Assembly (NCBI RefSeq): GCF_900109205.1
Contig: NZ_FNZB01000001.1
Span: 310,001 to 374,000, forward strand
Length of the DNA stretch: 64,000 nt
Source: Sphingomonas sp. OV641
GTDB taxonomy: Bacteria > Pseudomonadota > Alphaproteobacteria > Sphingomonadales > Sphingomonadaceae
Direction: 5' to 3'
Numbering within the stretch: position 1 is the stretch's first letter; the number at the start of each line of letters is the position of its first letter. The notes beneath the pieces are model-generated. The model was not told the origin of the DNA and did no database searches. It was given only the letters and a program-made list of their open reading frames with translations. The position numbers and the translations under genes were made by a program. This document shows, piece after piece, positions 45,510 to 54,572 of this stretch.

Positions 45510-46067
45510 ATGCGCATGCTCGCCGCGTCGTTAGCACTTAGCTTGCCTGTGATATTCTCAGCTTGCTCGAACGGGGTTTCCCATCTTTCCACCATCGATG
45601 CGCCGGCCCAGAACAGTTATCGACTTGGGCCGGGCGACGAGTTGCGACTTGCGGTGTTCGGCTTCGACCAAATGGCGAATGTCTACACCGTGGCCGACAA
45701 TGGTGACATCTCGCTTCCTTTGCTTGGTGCAATCAAAGCTGACCAACGCACGCCTGCCGAGCTGGAGTCGGCCATCAGCAGTCAGTTGCTCAGTCGTGAG
45801 CTTGCCACCAAGCCAAGCGTCAGTGTGCAGATAGTCAAATATCGCCCGATCTACATTCTGGGCGAGGTGCAGAAGCCGGGCCAATATCCCTATGTGCCGG
45901 GAATGACGGTGACCACGGCGGTCGCGATCGCCGGCGGCTACACATTTCGCGCCAGCACCAAGATGGCAGCGGTGACGCGCAGTGGCACCGATGTCGAACG
46001 CCGCGCCGATGCGGTGACCAAGATCATGCCCGGCGATACGATCCGGGTGCCGGAGGCATGGTTCTGA
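45510..46067 (+). CDS. Wza-type polysaccharide export lipoprotein (short form)
   Basis: A 185-residue outer-membrane export protein. A lipoprotein signal ends at Cys19 (VIFSAC; the -3 residue is Phe, not the usual Leu). The Poly_export domain has YRLGPGDELRLAVFGFDQM and VADNGDISLPLLGAIKADQR, followed by one SLBB domain (YILGEVQKPGQYPYVPGM). It is shorter than E. coli Wza (about 380 residues) and lacks the C-terminal outer-membrane helix, so it may need a partner barrel, perhaps the next gene. GGAGACTCTGTC precedes the ATG. Confidence 0.92.
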   Translation: MRMLAASLALSLPVIFSACSNGVSHLSTIDAPAQNSYRLGPGDELRLAVFGFDQMANVYTVADNGDISLPLLGAIKADQRTPAELESAISSQLLSRELATKPSVSVQIVKYRPIYILGEVQKPGQYPYVPGMTVTTAVAIAGGYTFRASTKMAAVTRSGTDVERRADAVTKIMPGDTIRVPEAWF

Positions 46068-47317
46068 TCATGGGATCAGTTCGGAAGCGCGGCACCGCTC
46101 GCCTCACTCTCGTCATAGCCGCCGTCGCCGCTACGCTGCCGACGACACCCGGCAGCGCACAGACGACGCGGCGCGGTGGTTCGCCAGCCAATCTGCCGCG
46201 GCCCGGATTTGAACCGATCGTTCACCATGTGGGGCCGGCGGAGATGCTGATCTCGGTCGATGGGTCGGCAATCTACGATACGAACGTCTATGCCACGTCG
46301 CGCAACGGCCAGGACGACGGTATCTTCGTCCTGCGGCCCTCGGTGGAAATGACGCTGCAGGACGCCGGCCTGTCTGCCCACGGCGTGGCGTATGCCGAAG
46401 CGCGCCAGCATATCAGCGTGACGCGCGAGGACGCTTTCCTGTTTGGACTGATGCTGGATGGCGCGGCGCGGTTTTCGGCGCAACACGGGCTGGATGCAGC
46501 GTTTAAGTTCGATCGGGCAGTGCAGCCTCGATCGGATCCGGAGGCGCGTGCACCGACGACGGTACCGCCGCGCAAGATCAACACGGTGTCAGCCGAGCTT
46601 GGCTATACCGCGCGCGCGGGCGATGTCTCGTTCCGCCTGTCCCCCGGTGCGGACCGGATCGACTTCCTCGATCCGGCGGAGCGGGACCGTGACCTGCGTG
46701 TGTATCGCGGCACGGTTCGCGCCACGTGGCAACCGGCCGCGCCGGTGGCCTTCTTCCTGCAGGGCTTCGTCACCCGCCGGGATGCGGATCTCCGCCGGGA
46801 TTTCGGTGGCGTCGATCGTGATGTGACAACCTATGGCGCGCTGTTGGGCGCGAGTCGCGAAGTTAACGCGCGCATCCGCGGGAGCATGGGCGTCGGCGTG
46901 TTTCGATCAGAGCCAGACGATCCGCTGCTGAAGCCCTACACCGGCTTTGCGCTGGATGGCCAGGTCACATGGACGCCGCGCGCCCGCACGCAGATAACCT
47001 TTGCCGCCTTCCGGGGCGACGTGGCGACGGTTCGCGTCGGTGCTTCGGGGCGGACGGATACTAGGCTGTCCGCGTCGATCGAGCAGGAAGCCCGCCACAA
47101 TCTGCTGCTGTCCGGTGAAGTGGGGTGGCGCCGATCGGTGTTTCGCGGCGCGGGTGACAAGCAGGACATCGTGCAAGGGCGGGTGGGCGTGGAATATCTT
47201 GCGACCCGCAGGTTCTCGCTCTTCGCAGACGCGACGCTTTCCGATCGCGCGGCGACCATCCCGCTGGATGAATTTTCCCGCGGCCTCGTTCAGGTCGGCA
47301 TCCGTGCGCGCCTTTAA
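46058..47317 (+). CDS. Outer-membrane beta-barrel protein of the polysaccharide locus
   Basis: A 419-residue protein with a signal peptide (RLTLVIAAVAATLPTTPGSA) and about 14-18 predicted beta strands typical of BBP2-type outer-membrane proteins; IYDTNVYATSRNGQDDGIFV near the N-terminus matches this family. It overlaps the short Wza-like gene by 10 bases. Since that Wza lacks a membrane-spanning part, this barrel may be the outer-membrane pore, as proposed for similar Wza-barrel pairs; that is inference. ATG 46070 is an alternative start. Confidence 0.8.
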   Translation: MVLIMGSVRKRGTARLTLVIAAVAATLPTTPGSAQTTRRGGSPANLPRPGFEPIVHHVGPAEMLISVDGSAIYDTNVYATSRNGQDDGIFVLRPSVEMTLQDAGLSAHGVAYAEARQHISVTREDAFLFGLMLDGAARFSAQHGLDAAFKFDRAVQPRSDPEARAPTTVPPRKINTVSAELGYTARAGDVSFRLSPGADRIDFLDPAERDRDLRVYRGTVRATWQPAAPVAFFLQGFVTRRDADLRRDFGGVDRDVTTYGALLGASREVNARIRGSMGVGVFRSEPDDPLLKPYTGFALDGQVTWTPRARTQITFAAFRGDVATVRVGASGRTDTRLSASIEQEARHNLLLSGEVGWRRSVFRGAGDKQDIVQGRVGVEYLATRRFSLFADATLSDRAATIPLDEFSRGLVQVGIRARL

Positions 47318-48680
47318 TCGTGCGGCGAAGCGCGCCTGTGCGGCTTTGCTGCTGACGACGTCGCTGTCCAGTTGCGAAGCCCAGCCGGGGAAGACATCGG
47401 CAAAGGCCACCCTTCAGCCGCTGTCCTCGGGCGCTCCCGTGGCGTTTCCCGGCGCGGAAGGGTTCGGGCGAGCCGCGAAGGGCGGGCGCGGGGGCAGGAT
47501 CATGTTCGTCACGACGCTTGCCGATGCGGGCCCGGGTTCGCTGCGGGCGTGCATCGAGGCGTCGGAGCCAAGGGTGTGTGTTTTCCGCGTGTCCGGCCTG
47601 ATCCGCTATACGACGCTACGCCCCATCATCCGCCATCCGTTCATCACCATCGCCGGCGAAACCGCGCCCGGCGAAGGGATCATCATTGCTCATGCGGGTG
47701 GCAAGGGCGCGACGACACCCTTTGTGATCAAGAGCAGTCACGATGTCGTGGTGCGCCATATCCGCGTTCGCAACGACCGCGATGGAGAGCAACGGGCATC
47801 GGACAGCGCGTTTATCATCGAAAGCAGCAGGGACGTCATTCTGGATCACGTCAGCGCCAGTTGGGCGCGCGATGAGAATATCGGAGGCTATGCGCAGAAT
47901 GACCGCCTGACGATTTCCTGGTCGATCTTCGCGCGCGGCACCCCGCGGCACGACAAATGCGCGCTTCTGGCCAGTGATCCCAAGGGGCCGCAGCAAGTAA
48001 GCTTTCTCCACAACCTGTGCGCGCACAACGGGGACCGCAATCCTGACGTGAACTTTCCTCCCGGCAGTTGTGTCGAGGTGGTGAATAACGTCCTCTACAA
48101 TGCCGGGCTGCAGTTCACGGAAGTCTGGGAAAGCTATGGCGGTACCCCGGTGAACATCGTCGGCAACTATTATCGCAAAGGACCGAGCACGTCCGATGTC
48201 TCCTATGTGCTTGATCGGCCACGGGTGGGATCGAAGGGGGAGGCGCGAATCTTTTTCGAAGGCAATGAGGTGGACGGTGGCGGCATGGTCGTGGCGCCGG
48301 TGGCCAAGGAGGCGCGGGTGCCGACGCCGGTCTGCCCGCTGACGATTTCAGCGCGGCCGGCGCGCGATAGCTATGCCGAAGTGCTGGAGCGGGCCGGTGC
48401 CTTGCCGCGCGACGCCGTTGATCGTCAGGTCATCTATGAGGTTCGGACTCGCACCGGACGGATTGGCTTGCCCGACCGAACGCTTCCGAAGCTGGCGCCC
48501 GGCACTCCTTACCCGGATGCCGATCGGGACGGCATGTCAGACACATGGGAGCGGGCGAATGGGCTGGACCCGGCCCGGAATGACGCGTGGGAAGACCGGG
48601 ACGGGGACGGATGGGCCAATCTGGAGGCGTTTCTCGACTACGCGCACAAGGCGCGCTTGGCGAGTAAGCAGATCGATTGA
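47304..48680 (+). CDS. Secreted pectate-lyase-like beta-helix lipoprotein with Ca2+-binding repeats
   Basis: A 458-residue protein. GTG 47304 gives a lipoprotein signal (LLTTSLSSC, Cys24); ATG 47268 would also fit. The body is a right-handed beta helix resembling pectate lyases of polysaccharide lyase family 1: FPGAEGFGRAAKGGRGGRIM, PFITIAGETAPGEG and DVILDHVSASWARDENIGG. The C-terminus has two EF-like acidic loops (DADRDGMSD, DRDGDGWAN), as in type-3/dockerin-like repeats. It probably trims or releases the polysaccharide made by this locus. It overlaps the barrel gene by 14 bases. Confidence 0.85.
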   Translation: MRAFNRAAKRACAALLLTTSLSSCEAQPGKTSAKATLQPLSSGAPVAFPGAEGFGRAAKGGRGGRIMFVTTLADAGPGSLRACIEASEPRVCVFRVSGLIRYTTLRPIIRHPFITIAGETAPGEGIIIAHAGGKGATTPFVIKSSHDVVVRHIRVRNDRDGEQRASDSAFIIESSRDVILDHVSASWARDENIGGYAQNDRLTISWSIFARGTPRHDKCALLASDPKGPQQVSFLHNLCAHNGDRNPDVNFPPGSCVEVVNNVLYNAGLQFTEVWESYGGTPVNIVGNYYRKGPSTSDVSYVLDRPRVGSKGEARIFFEGNEVDGGGMVVAPVAKEARVPTPVCPLTISARPARDSYAEVLERAGALPRDAVDRQVIYEVRTRTGRIGLPDRTLPKLAPGTPYPDADRDGMSDTWERANGLDPARNDAWEDRDGDGWANLEAFLDYAHKARLASKQID

Positions 48681-48719
48681 GCGTCGGTTCGCGGCGCCTT
48701 GGAGAGCGCCGGGATCGCC

Positions 48720-49562
48720 TCAGGCGGGCCGCTCCTTGCCAGTAAACAGGGCCTCCACTTCCGATCCGGCGCCGTAGCGTTCGACGATTTCCAGTTCGTC
48801 ATCGGCGGTCAGCCGGAAGAGCGTGCCGTGATGGTCTGCGGCATTGAGTGTCCGCACCACCAGCAGCCAGGCGCCGGGACCGCGCAGATAGGTACGGACA
48901 TTTGCGACCGCTTTCGTCATGTCCTCGGCCGAAAAATAGTGCCGGTTCAGCAGATTCGCGGCGCGGATCAGATCAAATCGGCCGATCAGCGCAGGGTTGA
49001 GCCGCGTCACGTCATCTTCGATCAGCGAGACGTTCTTCATTCGTGCGAGATGCGGCGTAACCAGCGCGACTGGCGTGCCAGCGGCAGCGTCCGGAACCTG
49101 GGGGCCGAGCAACCGCTTCGCAGCGTTGCCGATCGCCGCCATGCCGGTGACGTAATCTAGCCGGCGACGCCATGGTCGGATCGGCGCGCCCAGCACGTCA
49201 TATTGAAGAACGTGGCCGCCGGGCTCCACCAAGGCGCGGCAGCCCCATGGCAGCTTTACCAATTTGGCGTGGATCAGCCGGTCCGTCGCGGTCACGTGCG
49301 GCACCTGGCCGGAGCGGCGGAGCGCATTGACCAGCTCGATCGTGGTCGTCCCCGACGATATGCCGAGATCGAGCAATTCGTCGATCCGACTGCCCGCTTC
49401 GGTCAGGCGCTGCACCAACAGGGAGTCGATGGCGGCCATCCGGCCCGCCTCCGTCCGCTTGAACGTGGCATTGCCCGTCTTGAGCGAGCCGAAGAAGCGC
49501 GCCTCGTACCGCGTGGAGATGCGATCGAGCGGTCGGCCGAAGAATTGAGTTGCGGTGGGCAC
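48720..49562 (-). CDS. SAM-dependent methyltransferase-like protein
   Basis: A 280-residue protein with a Rossmann methyltransferase pattern: LLDLGISSGTTTIELVNALR (motif I), VTATDRLI (end of beta-2) and FDLIRAANLLNRHYFSAEDM (post-motif), then YLRGPGAWLLVVRTL. GTG 49562 has GGAGATTCC upstream and is preferred to the longer frame. It is convergent with the lyase gene (39-base gap) and divergent from the GT-C gene. The methyl acceptor is unknown; a role in surface-glycan modification is suggested by location only. Confidence 0.7.
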   Translation of the reverse strand: MPTATQFFGRPLDRISTRYEARFFGSLKTGNATFKRTEAGRMAAIDSLLVQRLTEAGSRIDELLDLGISSGTTTIELVNALRRSGQVPHVTATDRLIHAKLVKLPWGCRALVEPGGHVLQYDVLGAPIRPWRRRLDYVTGMAAIGNAAKRLLGPQVPDAAAGTPVALVTPHLARMKNVSLIEDDVTRLNPALIGRFDLIRAANLLNRHYFSAEDMTKAVANVRTYLRGPGAWLLVVRTLNAADHHGTLFRLTADDELEIVERYGAGSEVEALFTGKERPA

Positions 49563-49711
49563 GGAATCTCCGTCGCGCGGTGAATAGATTTCCTTGAAAC
49601 TAGGCCGATGCGCCGCGCCGCGCGCCGGTTCGGACGGGCTAATCCGCCTGAACTCTCCATGACGGGATGTTTGCACGTAAACCAGGGGAGCAAGCCCGGG
49701 GAGCTCGACAC

Positions 49712-51304
49712 ATGCAGGACGCACCGATCATCGTAGCGGGAAGTCCGCATCTAAGCGCGAACGAGGCGAAGGTCCGCTTCATCACGGTGATGATCGCATC
49801 TGGCGCCTTGTTGCTGGTGATCGCCCGCGTCCTGACTTTCCCGCTGAAACGCGACGAACAATTCTACATCATGGGCGGCGTGCTCTTCTCGCCCGGGCTG
49901 TACGAGAACTTCGGATTCAGCCACCTTCCCAATCTTCCCTTGCTGTTCAACGTGATGTTCGAGATGCTTGGCACCACGCATTATGTGCTGGTCGCCCGCC
50001 TAATCATTGCAGCCGGCTGGATTGCGGCGACGCTTGCGGCATGGCGCATCGGGCGAGACATTGCCCGCAGCACCGCGGCAGCGGCGATCATCATGGCGGC
50101 GCTGCTGCTCAATCCCGTGTTCCTGGACCAGACCGGGATGGCAGCGACCAACAACTTCCTGCCCGTTCCACTGATCCTCTGGGGCCTGTGGGCGTTTGTT
50201 CGCTCGGTCGAGAAGGGCGGGGAGCCAAAGCTGGCGTTGCTGACGGGGCTGCTGCTCGGGACGGCGGCCGGCATGAAGGCGAATTACGCGGTCGTCATCG
50301 CGCCGATGGGGGCGGCCGCCTTGTTGATGCCCACAAGCCTCATCTTGCGTGACCGGCTTGCACGGTTCGCGCTGCCCATGGCGGCCGGCGCGATCATCGG
50401 ATTGCTGCCGACCCTGTATTTTCTGGCGAAGGATCCCGCCGGGTTCTTCGTGCACACGGTCAGTTTCCACCGTGGGCCGCAGCTCGGCTTCTGGTCGCTC
50501 GTCTCGCGTGAAGTCACCCCGGCGATCACGCCCCGCGCGAAGTTCATCGTTGCGAGCGGCGTGTGGCTGGGCGGCGCCTCGCTCGTGCTGGTCGCAGTGC
50601 TGATCTACTCCGCGATACAGGCGCGGCTGCTGCGATCACGTGATGGAGTGCTGGCGACCTTGCTGGCGATGCTGGTGCTCGCGGCTGCCATTTCCTTCAT
50701 CCCGACGCCCGCGTTCAGCCAATATTACACGCTGCCGATCCCGTTCCTGCTGATGGTATTTGCCGTGACGGTGAGCAGGATGAGCGATCCTGAGCGCGCG
50801 CTCTCCGCGCCGGTCTTCTGGTCCGCGGCAGCGGCGATCACGCTGGCGGGACTGCCCGTGACAGCGCCGTCGATCCTGGATGGCGTGCGGCCGCAGAAGT
50901 GGACCGGTATCGCCGTGCACCGCGAGGCGGAGAAGATCGCCGCGCTGGTGCAACGATCGGGCCCGATCGCCACGGCCGGGCCGCTGCATGTCGCCGAGGG
51001 TGGCGGCTCGGTCTATCCCCAGCTTGCGCTGGGACCGTTCGTGGTGAGGGCGATGAAGTTCGTGCCGGCAGACGAGCGGGCGCACTTCGCACATCCCGAA
51101 GCGCTGGAGGAGATGCACGGGGTTTTCCGGCGCACCATGCCTGCAGCCATCCTGACCGGCTTCGACGCGACGCTTGACCCGGTTCTGAGCGCCTTTGCCA
51201 AGGAGGCGGGCTATCGCCCAATGCCGATGCCGCTCCGCCGATCGAGCCGGGAGGAGCGGGACGGTGCGGCCGTCTATGTCAGGCCGGATGGCGCTGCTCG
51301 ATAG
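49712..51304 (+). CDS. GT-C-type polytopic glycosyltransferase (family 39-like)
   Basis: A 530-residue membrane protein with about eleven TM helices and a soluble C-terminal tail. The first extracytoplasmic loop has KRDEQFYIMGG, the position of the catalytic acidic pair in ArnT/PMT-like enzymes, and GFSHLPNLPLLFNVMF continues that loop. Such enzymes use polyprenyl-phosphate sugars as donors in the periplasm. The nearby GT2 protein (51372-52367) of the GtrB/ArnC type could make the donor. GGGAG precedes ATG 49712. Confidence 0.78.
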   Translation: MQDAPIIVAGSPHLSANEAKVRFITVMIASGALLLVIARVLTFPLKRDEQFYIMGGVLFSPGLYENFGFSHLPNLPLLFNVMFEMLGTTHYVLVARLIIAAGWIAATLAAWRIGRDIARSTAAAAIIMAALLLNPVFLDQTGMAATNNFLPVPLILWGLWAFVRSVEKGGEPKLALLTGLLLGTAAGMKANYAVVIAPMGAAALLMPTSLILRDRLARFALPMAAGAIIGLLPTLYFLAKDPAGFFVHTVSFHRGPQLGFWSLVSREVTPAITPRAKFIVASGVWLGGASLVLVAVLIYSAIQARLLRSRDGVLATLLAMLVLAAAISFIPTPAFSQYYTLPIPFLLMVFAVTVSRMSDPERALSAPVFWSAAAAITLAGLPVTAPSILDGVRPQKWTGIAVHREAEKIAALVQRSGPIATAGPLHVAEGGGSVYPQLALGPFVVRAMKFVPADERAHFAHPEALEEMHGVFRRTMPAAILTGFDATLDPVLSAFAKEAGYRPMPMPLRRSSREERDGAAVYVRPDGAAR

Positions 51305-51370
51305 CGTCTGCGACTAAGGCTTTCCTGACCGAGCCCCAGCATTCGCCGGGCCGCTGGTCACTTCACGTTG

Positions 51371-51391
51371 GTCAGGCTCCGGGAGCCTGAC
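51371..51391. repeat. 10-bp perfect inverted repeat at the GT2 stop codon
   Basis: GTCAGGCTCC-G-GGAGCCTGAC spans the last codons and stop of the GT2 gene, between convergent genes. There is no T-run on either side. It may form a transcript-end hairpin protecting or terminating one of the convergent messages. Confidence 0.5.
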
Positions 51392-52367
51392 GCAGCGGTA
51401 CGATCTCGAAATCGAGGGAGAGTGGGCCGGCGCCGTTGAGCTGCGCCTCGACGATCGGGGCGGGCCGGCCCTTAATCTCGAGGAACATGCGGCCGAGATA
51501 CTCGCCGATAATGCCCAGAAACAGCGCGTTCAGCGTGATGCCGAGCAGCAGAAGGATGGTGGTCGTGGCAAAACCCGCGGGCCATTGCTGGCCAAAGATC
51601 AGCCGCCCGATGAGATAGCCGACCATCAGCAGGATGGTGACCACGCCAACCGCGATCCCGATGCCCGACGCCATGCGAAGCGGCACCAGCGAGTGGTTCA
51701 GCAAGCCGTCCATCGCCAGCGAGACCATCTTGCGCATCGGAAACTTGCTCTCGCCAGCCGTCCGTGCCGCACGATCATAAGCGAAGCCGACCTGCGAGAA
51801 GCCCATCGAGCTGATCATGCCGCGCAGATACGGGCTGGTATCGCGAACGGAGCGGAGCTCTGCGAGGATGCGCGCATCGACCAGGCGGAACTCGCCGGCA
51901 TCGATGGGAAGATCATCGTCGCTCATCGCGCTGAGCCCGCGGTAGAACAGGCGGCGCGCGGCGGCGACCGCGGGCGGATCGGCCAGCGTGCGCCGGATCC
52001 CATAGACCACCTGATGACCCTGGCGCCAAAGCGACAGCATCTGCGGGATATGCTCAGGCGAATCCTGAAGATCGCAATCGATCTGTACGGAGCAGGCGCC
52101 ACGCGCGTTCTGATAGGCGACCAGGAGCGAACGCTGATAGCCGTAGTTGCGCGCAAAGCGGATCACCCGCACCCGCGGATCGCGGGTGGCCAGTTCACGC
52201 AGGATCGGGAATGTCCGGTCGGTTGAGTGATTGTCGGTGAAGATGATCTCGCACGCGTAATCGGGCAAGCGATCGAACACCGCGACGATGGCGTTGTACG
52301 CCTTTTCGGCGTTGTCTTCCTCGTTGAAGGCGGGAACGAGGATGGAAACGAGGGTGGGATCGTTCAT
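51372..52367 (-). CDS. Glycosyltransferase family 2, GtrB/ArnC/DPM1-like
   Basis: A 331-residue GT-A transferase with VSILVPAFNEEDNAEKAYNA, the DxD in QIDCDLQDSPEHIPQM, and C-terminal membrane helices (IGIAVGVVTILLMVGYLIG and TTILLLLGITLNALFLGIIG). This layout typifies enzymes that transfer a sugar to undecaprenyl phosphate for later use by GT-C enzymes. It overlaps the preceding epimerase-like gene (ATGA) and is the last gene of the CDP-sugar operon, so the CDP-deoxysugar may be its donor. Confidence 0.9.
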   Translation of the reverse strand: MNDPTLVSILVPAFNEEDNAEKAYNAIVAVFDRLPDYACEIIFTDNHSTDRTFPILRELATRDPRVRVIRFARNYGYQRSLLVAYQNARGACSVQIDCDLQDSPEHIPQMLSLWRQGHQVVYGIRRTLADPPAVAAARRLFYRGLSAMSDDDLPIDAGEFRLVDARILAELRSVRDTSPYLRGMISSMGFSQVGFAYDRAARTAGESKFPMRKMVSLAMDGLLNHSLVPLRMASGIGIAVGVVTILLMVGYLIGRLIFGQQWPAGFATTTILLLLGITLNALFLGIIGEYLGRMFLEIKGRPAPIVEAQLNGAGPLSLDFEIVPLRQAPGA

Positions 52368-53317
52368 GCCGCAACCTTTTCGCTGCGCAGCGCATCGATC
52401 GTGCGCCGCAGGCCTGCCTCAAGGGAGTAGGAGGCGCGCCAGCCCAGAGTGGCGAGCGCGCGCGACGTGTCACCAAGCACTACGTGCGGCACCATGTCCG
52501 CGCCGCCGCCGCCGTGATCATCCGCGAACCGGATCAGCTGCGGATCCGATCCGCAGCAGCGTGCCACGAGATCGGCTGCTTCCGCCATGGTGCACGCAAC
52601 GCCCGTCGCGAGATTGACCAGACGCGCGGCGGGATGCTCCGACCGCGCCGTCGCAATGAGGCCGCTCACCACATCGTCAACGAAGATGAGATCGCGCCGT
52701 TGCTCGGGAAAGCGAATGAACGCCGTCTCGCCGGCGAGACATTGTTCAATCAGCCAGGGGATGAGGAAGTCCGACGACTGGTTTGGCCCGTAAGTGAGGG
52801 CGAGCCGCGCGGTGCGCACCGGGAAAGCGAGATGGCGGCCCACCGCCGACGCGAGCTGCGCCGCCGCGACCATGGTGCCGGCATAAGCGCTCTTGGGCTG
52901 TTCGCGCTGCCCCTCACGCGAAGGAACGGGGCCGTCGCCATATTCCGCGAGCGTGCCGGTCCGTACGAATGACTGCGGCGGCACGGGGAGCGCGGCCGCG
53001 GCCGACAACAGGCCGAGCAAGATGTCGAGGTCGCGGACGATCGCCACCCGATCCTCCGCCACGTCGGGATGCGGCGTCCGGCCAGTCCAGGTGGCGAGAT
53101 GATAGATGATGGTCGGCGCTATTTCCCCCAGTGCCTGCCGAACCGCAGAATGATCGGACAGGTCGAGCCGGTGGACCGTCGTGCCGGGCGCCAGGCGGTG
53201 AAGCGTGGTGCCCGGCCGGACGAGCGCGTGGACACAGGCACCCTCCGCCATGTGCCGTGCGGCGAGCGCGCTGCCGATGAAGCCCGCCGCGCCGGTAATG
53301 GCGATCCGCTCGACCAT
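52364..53317 (-). CDS. NAD-dependent epimerase/reductase-like SDR protein with atypical active site
   Basis: A 317-residue extended SDR with Rossmann loop ITGAAGFIGSALAARHMAEG and FVRTGTLAEYGDG. The catalytic Tyr appears in KSAYAGTMVAAAQL, where the expected Lys four residues later is Met. Activity may be altered or the protein may act as a reductase or binding partner. It lies between a C-methyltransferase (6-base gap) and a GT2 (4-base overlap), so it probably performs the final 4-keto reduction or an epimerisation in the deoxysugar pathway. Confidence 0.82.
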   Translation of the reverse strand: MVERIAITGAAGFIGSALAARHMAEGACVHALVRPGTTLHRLAPGTTVHRLDLSDHSAVRQALGEIAPTIIYHLATWTGRTPHPDVAEDRVAIVRDLDILLGLLSAAAALPVPPQSFVRTGTLAEYGDGPVPSREGQREQPKSAYAGTMVAAAQLASAVGRHLAFPVRTARLALTYGPNQSSDFLIPWLIEQCLAGETAFIRFPEQRRDLIFVDDVVSGLIATARSEHPAARLVNLATGVACTMAEAADLVARCCGSDPQLIRFADDHGGGGADMVPHVVLGDTSRALATLGWRASYSLEAGLRRTIDALRSEKVAA

Positions 53318-53323
53318 CTCGCG

Positions 53324-54547
53324 CTACGACACGAGCACAGGCTCGGGCAGCGGCACCAGGAACCGGCCGCCACGTGCCGCAAAGCCCGATTGCTGGGCGC
53401 GGATTTCATCAAAGAAGTTCCAGGCGAGCACCATCAAAACGTCGGGCTGCTCGGTCTCGATTGCTTCCGGAGAGCGCACCGGGATCTTCATCCCGGGAGA
53501 GTAAAGGCCCTGCTTCAGCGGATTGCGATCCACGAGAAAATCGAGATCGTCAGTGCCGATGTTGTAGAAATTGAGAAGAGTGTTGCCCTTTGCCGGTGCG
53601 CCGTAGCCCGCCACCTTTAGTCCCTGAGCGCGCAGATCGCCCAGCATGGCCGTGAGCCGGCGGCCGATGTCCGCCACGCGATCGGAAAAGTCGTCATAGG
53701 TGGCGGATAGCAGCATCCCGCCGGCTTCCTCTTCCTGCAGCATCTCGGCGACGGCTGGCGTCGGTGCGCTGATGCCGCTGCGCTGCAGGAACACGCGCAT
53801 CGATCCACCGTGAACCGGCAGCCGCGTGACGTCCACCACCTCGAGATCGAAGAAGGCGCCGAGCTTCTGAATCGACAGCAGGCTGAACTCGGAGACGTGC
53901 TCCTGATAGACCGTGTCGAATTCGTTGCGGTCCAGCAGCTCCTTGGCCCAGGGCACCTCGATCACGAAGGTGCCGTCAGGTGCGAGGAGATGTGCGACGC
54001 CGGACATGAAGCTGTGCAGATCGCCAATGTGATTGAAGGTGTTTGTCGTGACGATCACCTTCGCCTGACCGGTCTTCTTGATCATGTTCGCCGCCGTTTC
54101 CGGCCCGAAATAAGCGACGTGCACCTCAACGCCGCGCGAGGCCGCGATCTCGGCGAGATTGGCAGCCGGATCGACGCCCAGCGTCTTGCAGCCGAGTGCA
54201 TTGCACGATTGCAGCAGAAGGCCGTCATTGGCGCCGATGTCGACAATCAGCCCGTCACCGGCGCGCTCAGCCAGCACCTTCGCCAGACCGGCAAAATGGG
54301 TGTGCATGGTATCCGCGCCCGAGGGAACGTACAGATAATGGCGGAAGAAATCGGCCGGTATCTGGTCCGCCACCTGGATCAGGCCGCAGTGCAGGCAGGC
54401 CTGGGTGTTCAGGGCAAAGCTGGGCTGTTGTTCCGCAAGCTCGCTTTCGCGCACGAACATGTTGGCGGGCGGATGATCCCCCATCGGCAGGAACAGATAG
54501 GGTTGCGGTGCAAGGCAGGCACGGCAGCTGTTCAATCGGTCACTCAT
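53324..54547 (-). CDS. TylC3-like NDP-sugar C-methyltransferase
   Basis: A 407-residue enzyme of the sugar C-methyltransferase family. An N-terminal zinc domain has CRACL and CLHCG; the SAM domain has LIVDIGANDGLLLQSCNALG and PEVPWAKELLDRNEFDTVYQ-type segments; the C-terminal domain has HGGSMRVFLQRSG and GYGAPAKGNTLLNF. Homologues add a methyl to a carbon next to a keto group of NDP-4-keto sugars, giving branched sugars. Between an RfbH-like dehydrase and an SDR gene, it predicts a C-methyl-branched dideoxyhexose. Confidence 0.9.
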   Translation of the reverse strand: MSDRLNSCRACLAPQPYLFLPMGDHPPANMFVRESELAEQQPSFALNTQACLHCGLIQVADQIPADFFRHYLYVPSGADTMHTHFAGLAKVLAERAGDGLIVDIGANDGLLLQSCNALGCKTLGVDPAANLAEIAASRGVEVHVAYFGPETAANMIKKTGQAKVIVTTNTFNHIGDLHSFMSGVAHLLAPDGTFVIEVPWAKELLDRNEFDTVYQEHVSEFSLLSIQKLGAFFDLEVVDVTRLPVHGGSMRVFLQRSGISAPTPAVAEMLQEEEAGGMLLSATYDDFSDRVADIGRRLTAMLGDLRAQGLKVAGYGAPAKGNTLLNFYNIGTDDLDFLVDRNPLKQGLYSPGMKIPVRSPEAIETEQPDVLMVLAWNFFDEIRAQQSGFAARGGRFLVPLPEPVLVS

Positions 54548-54572
54548 GTAAGCCCCCCAAGTTCAACAAAAG

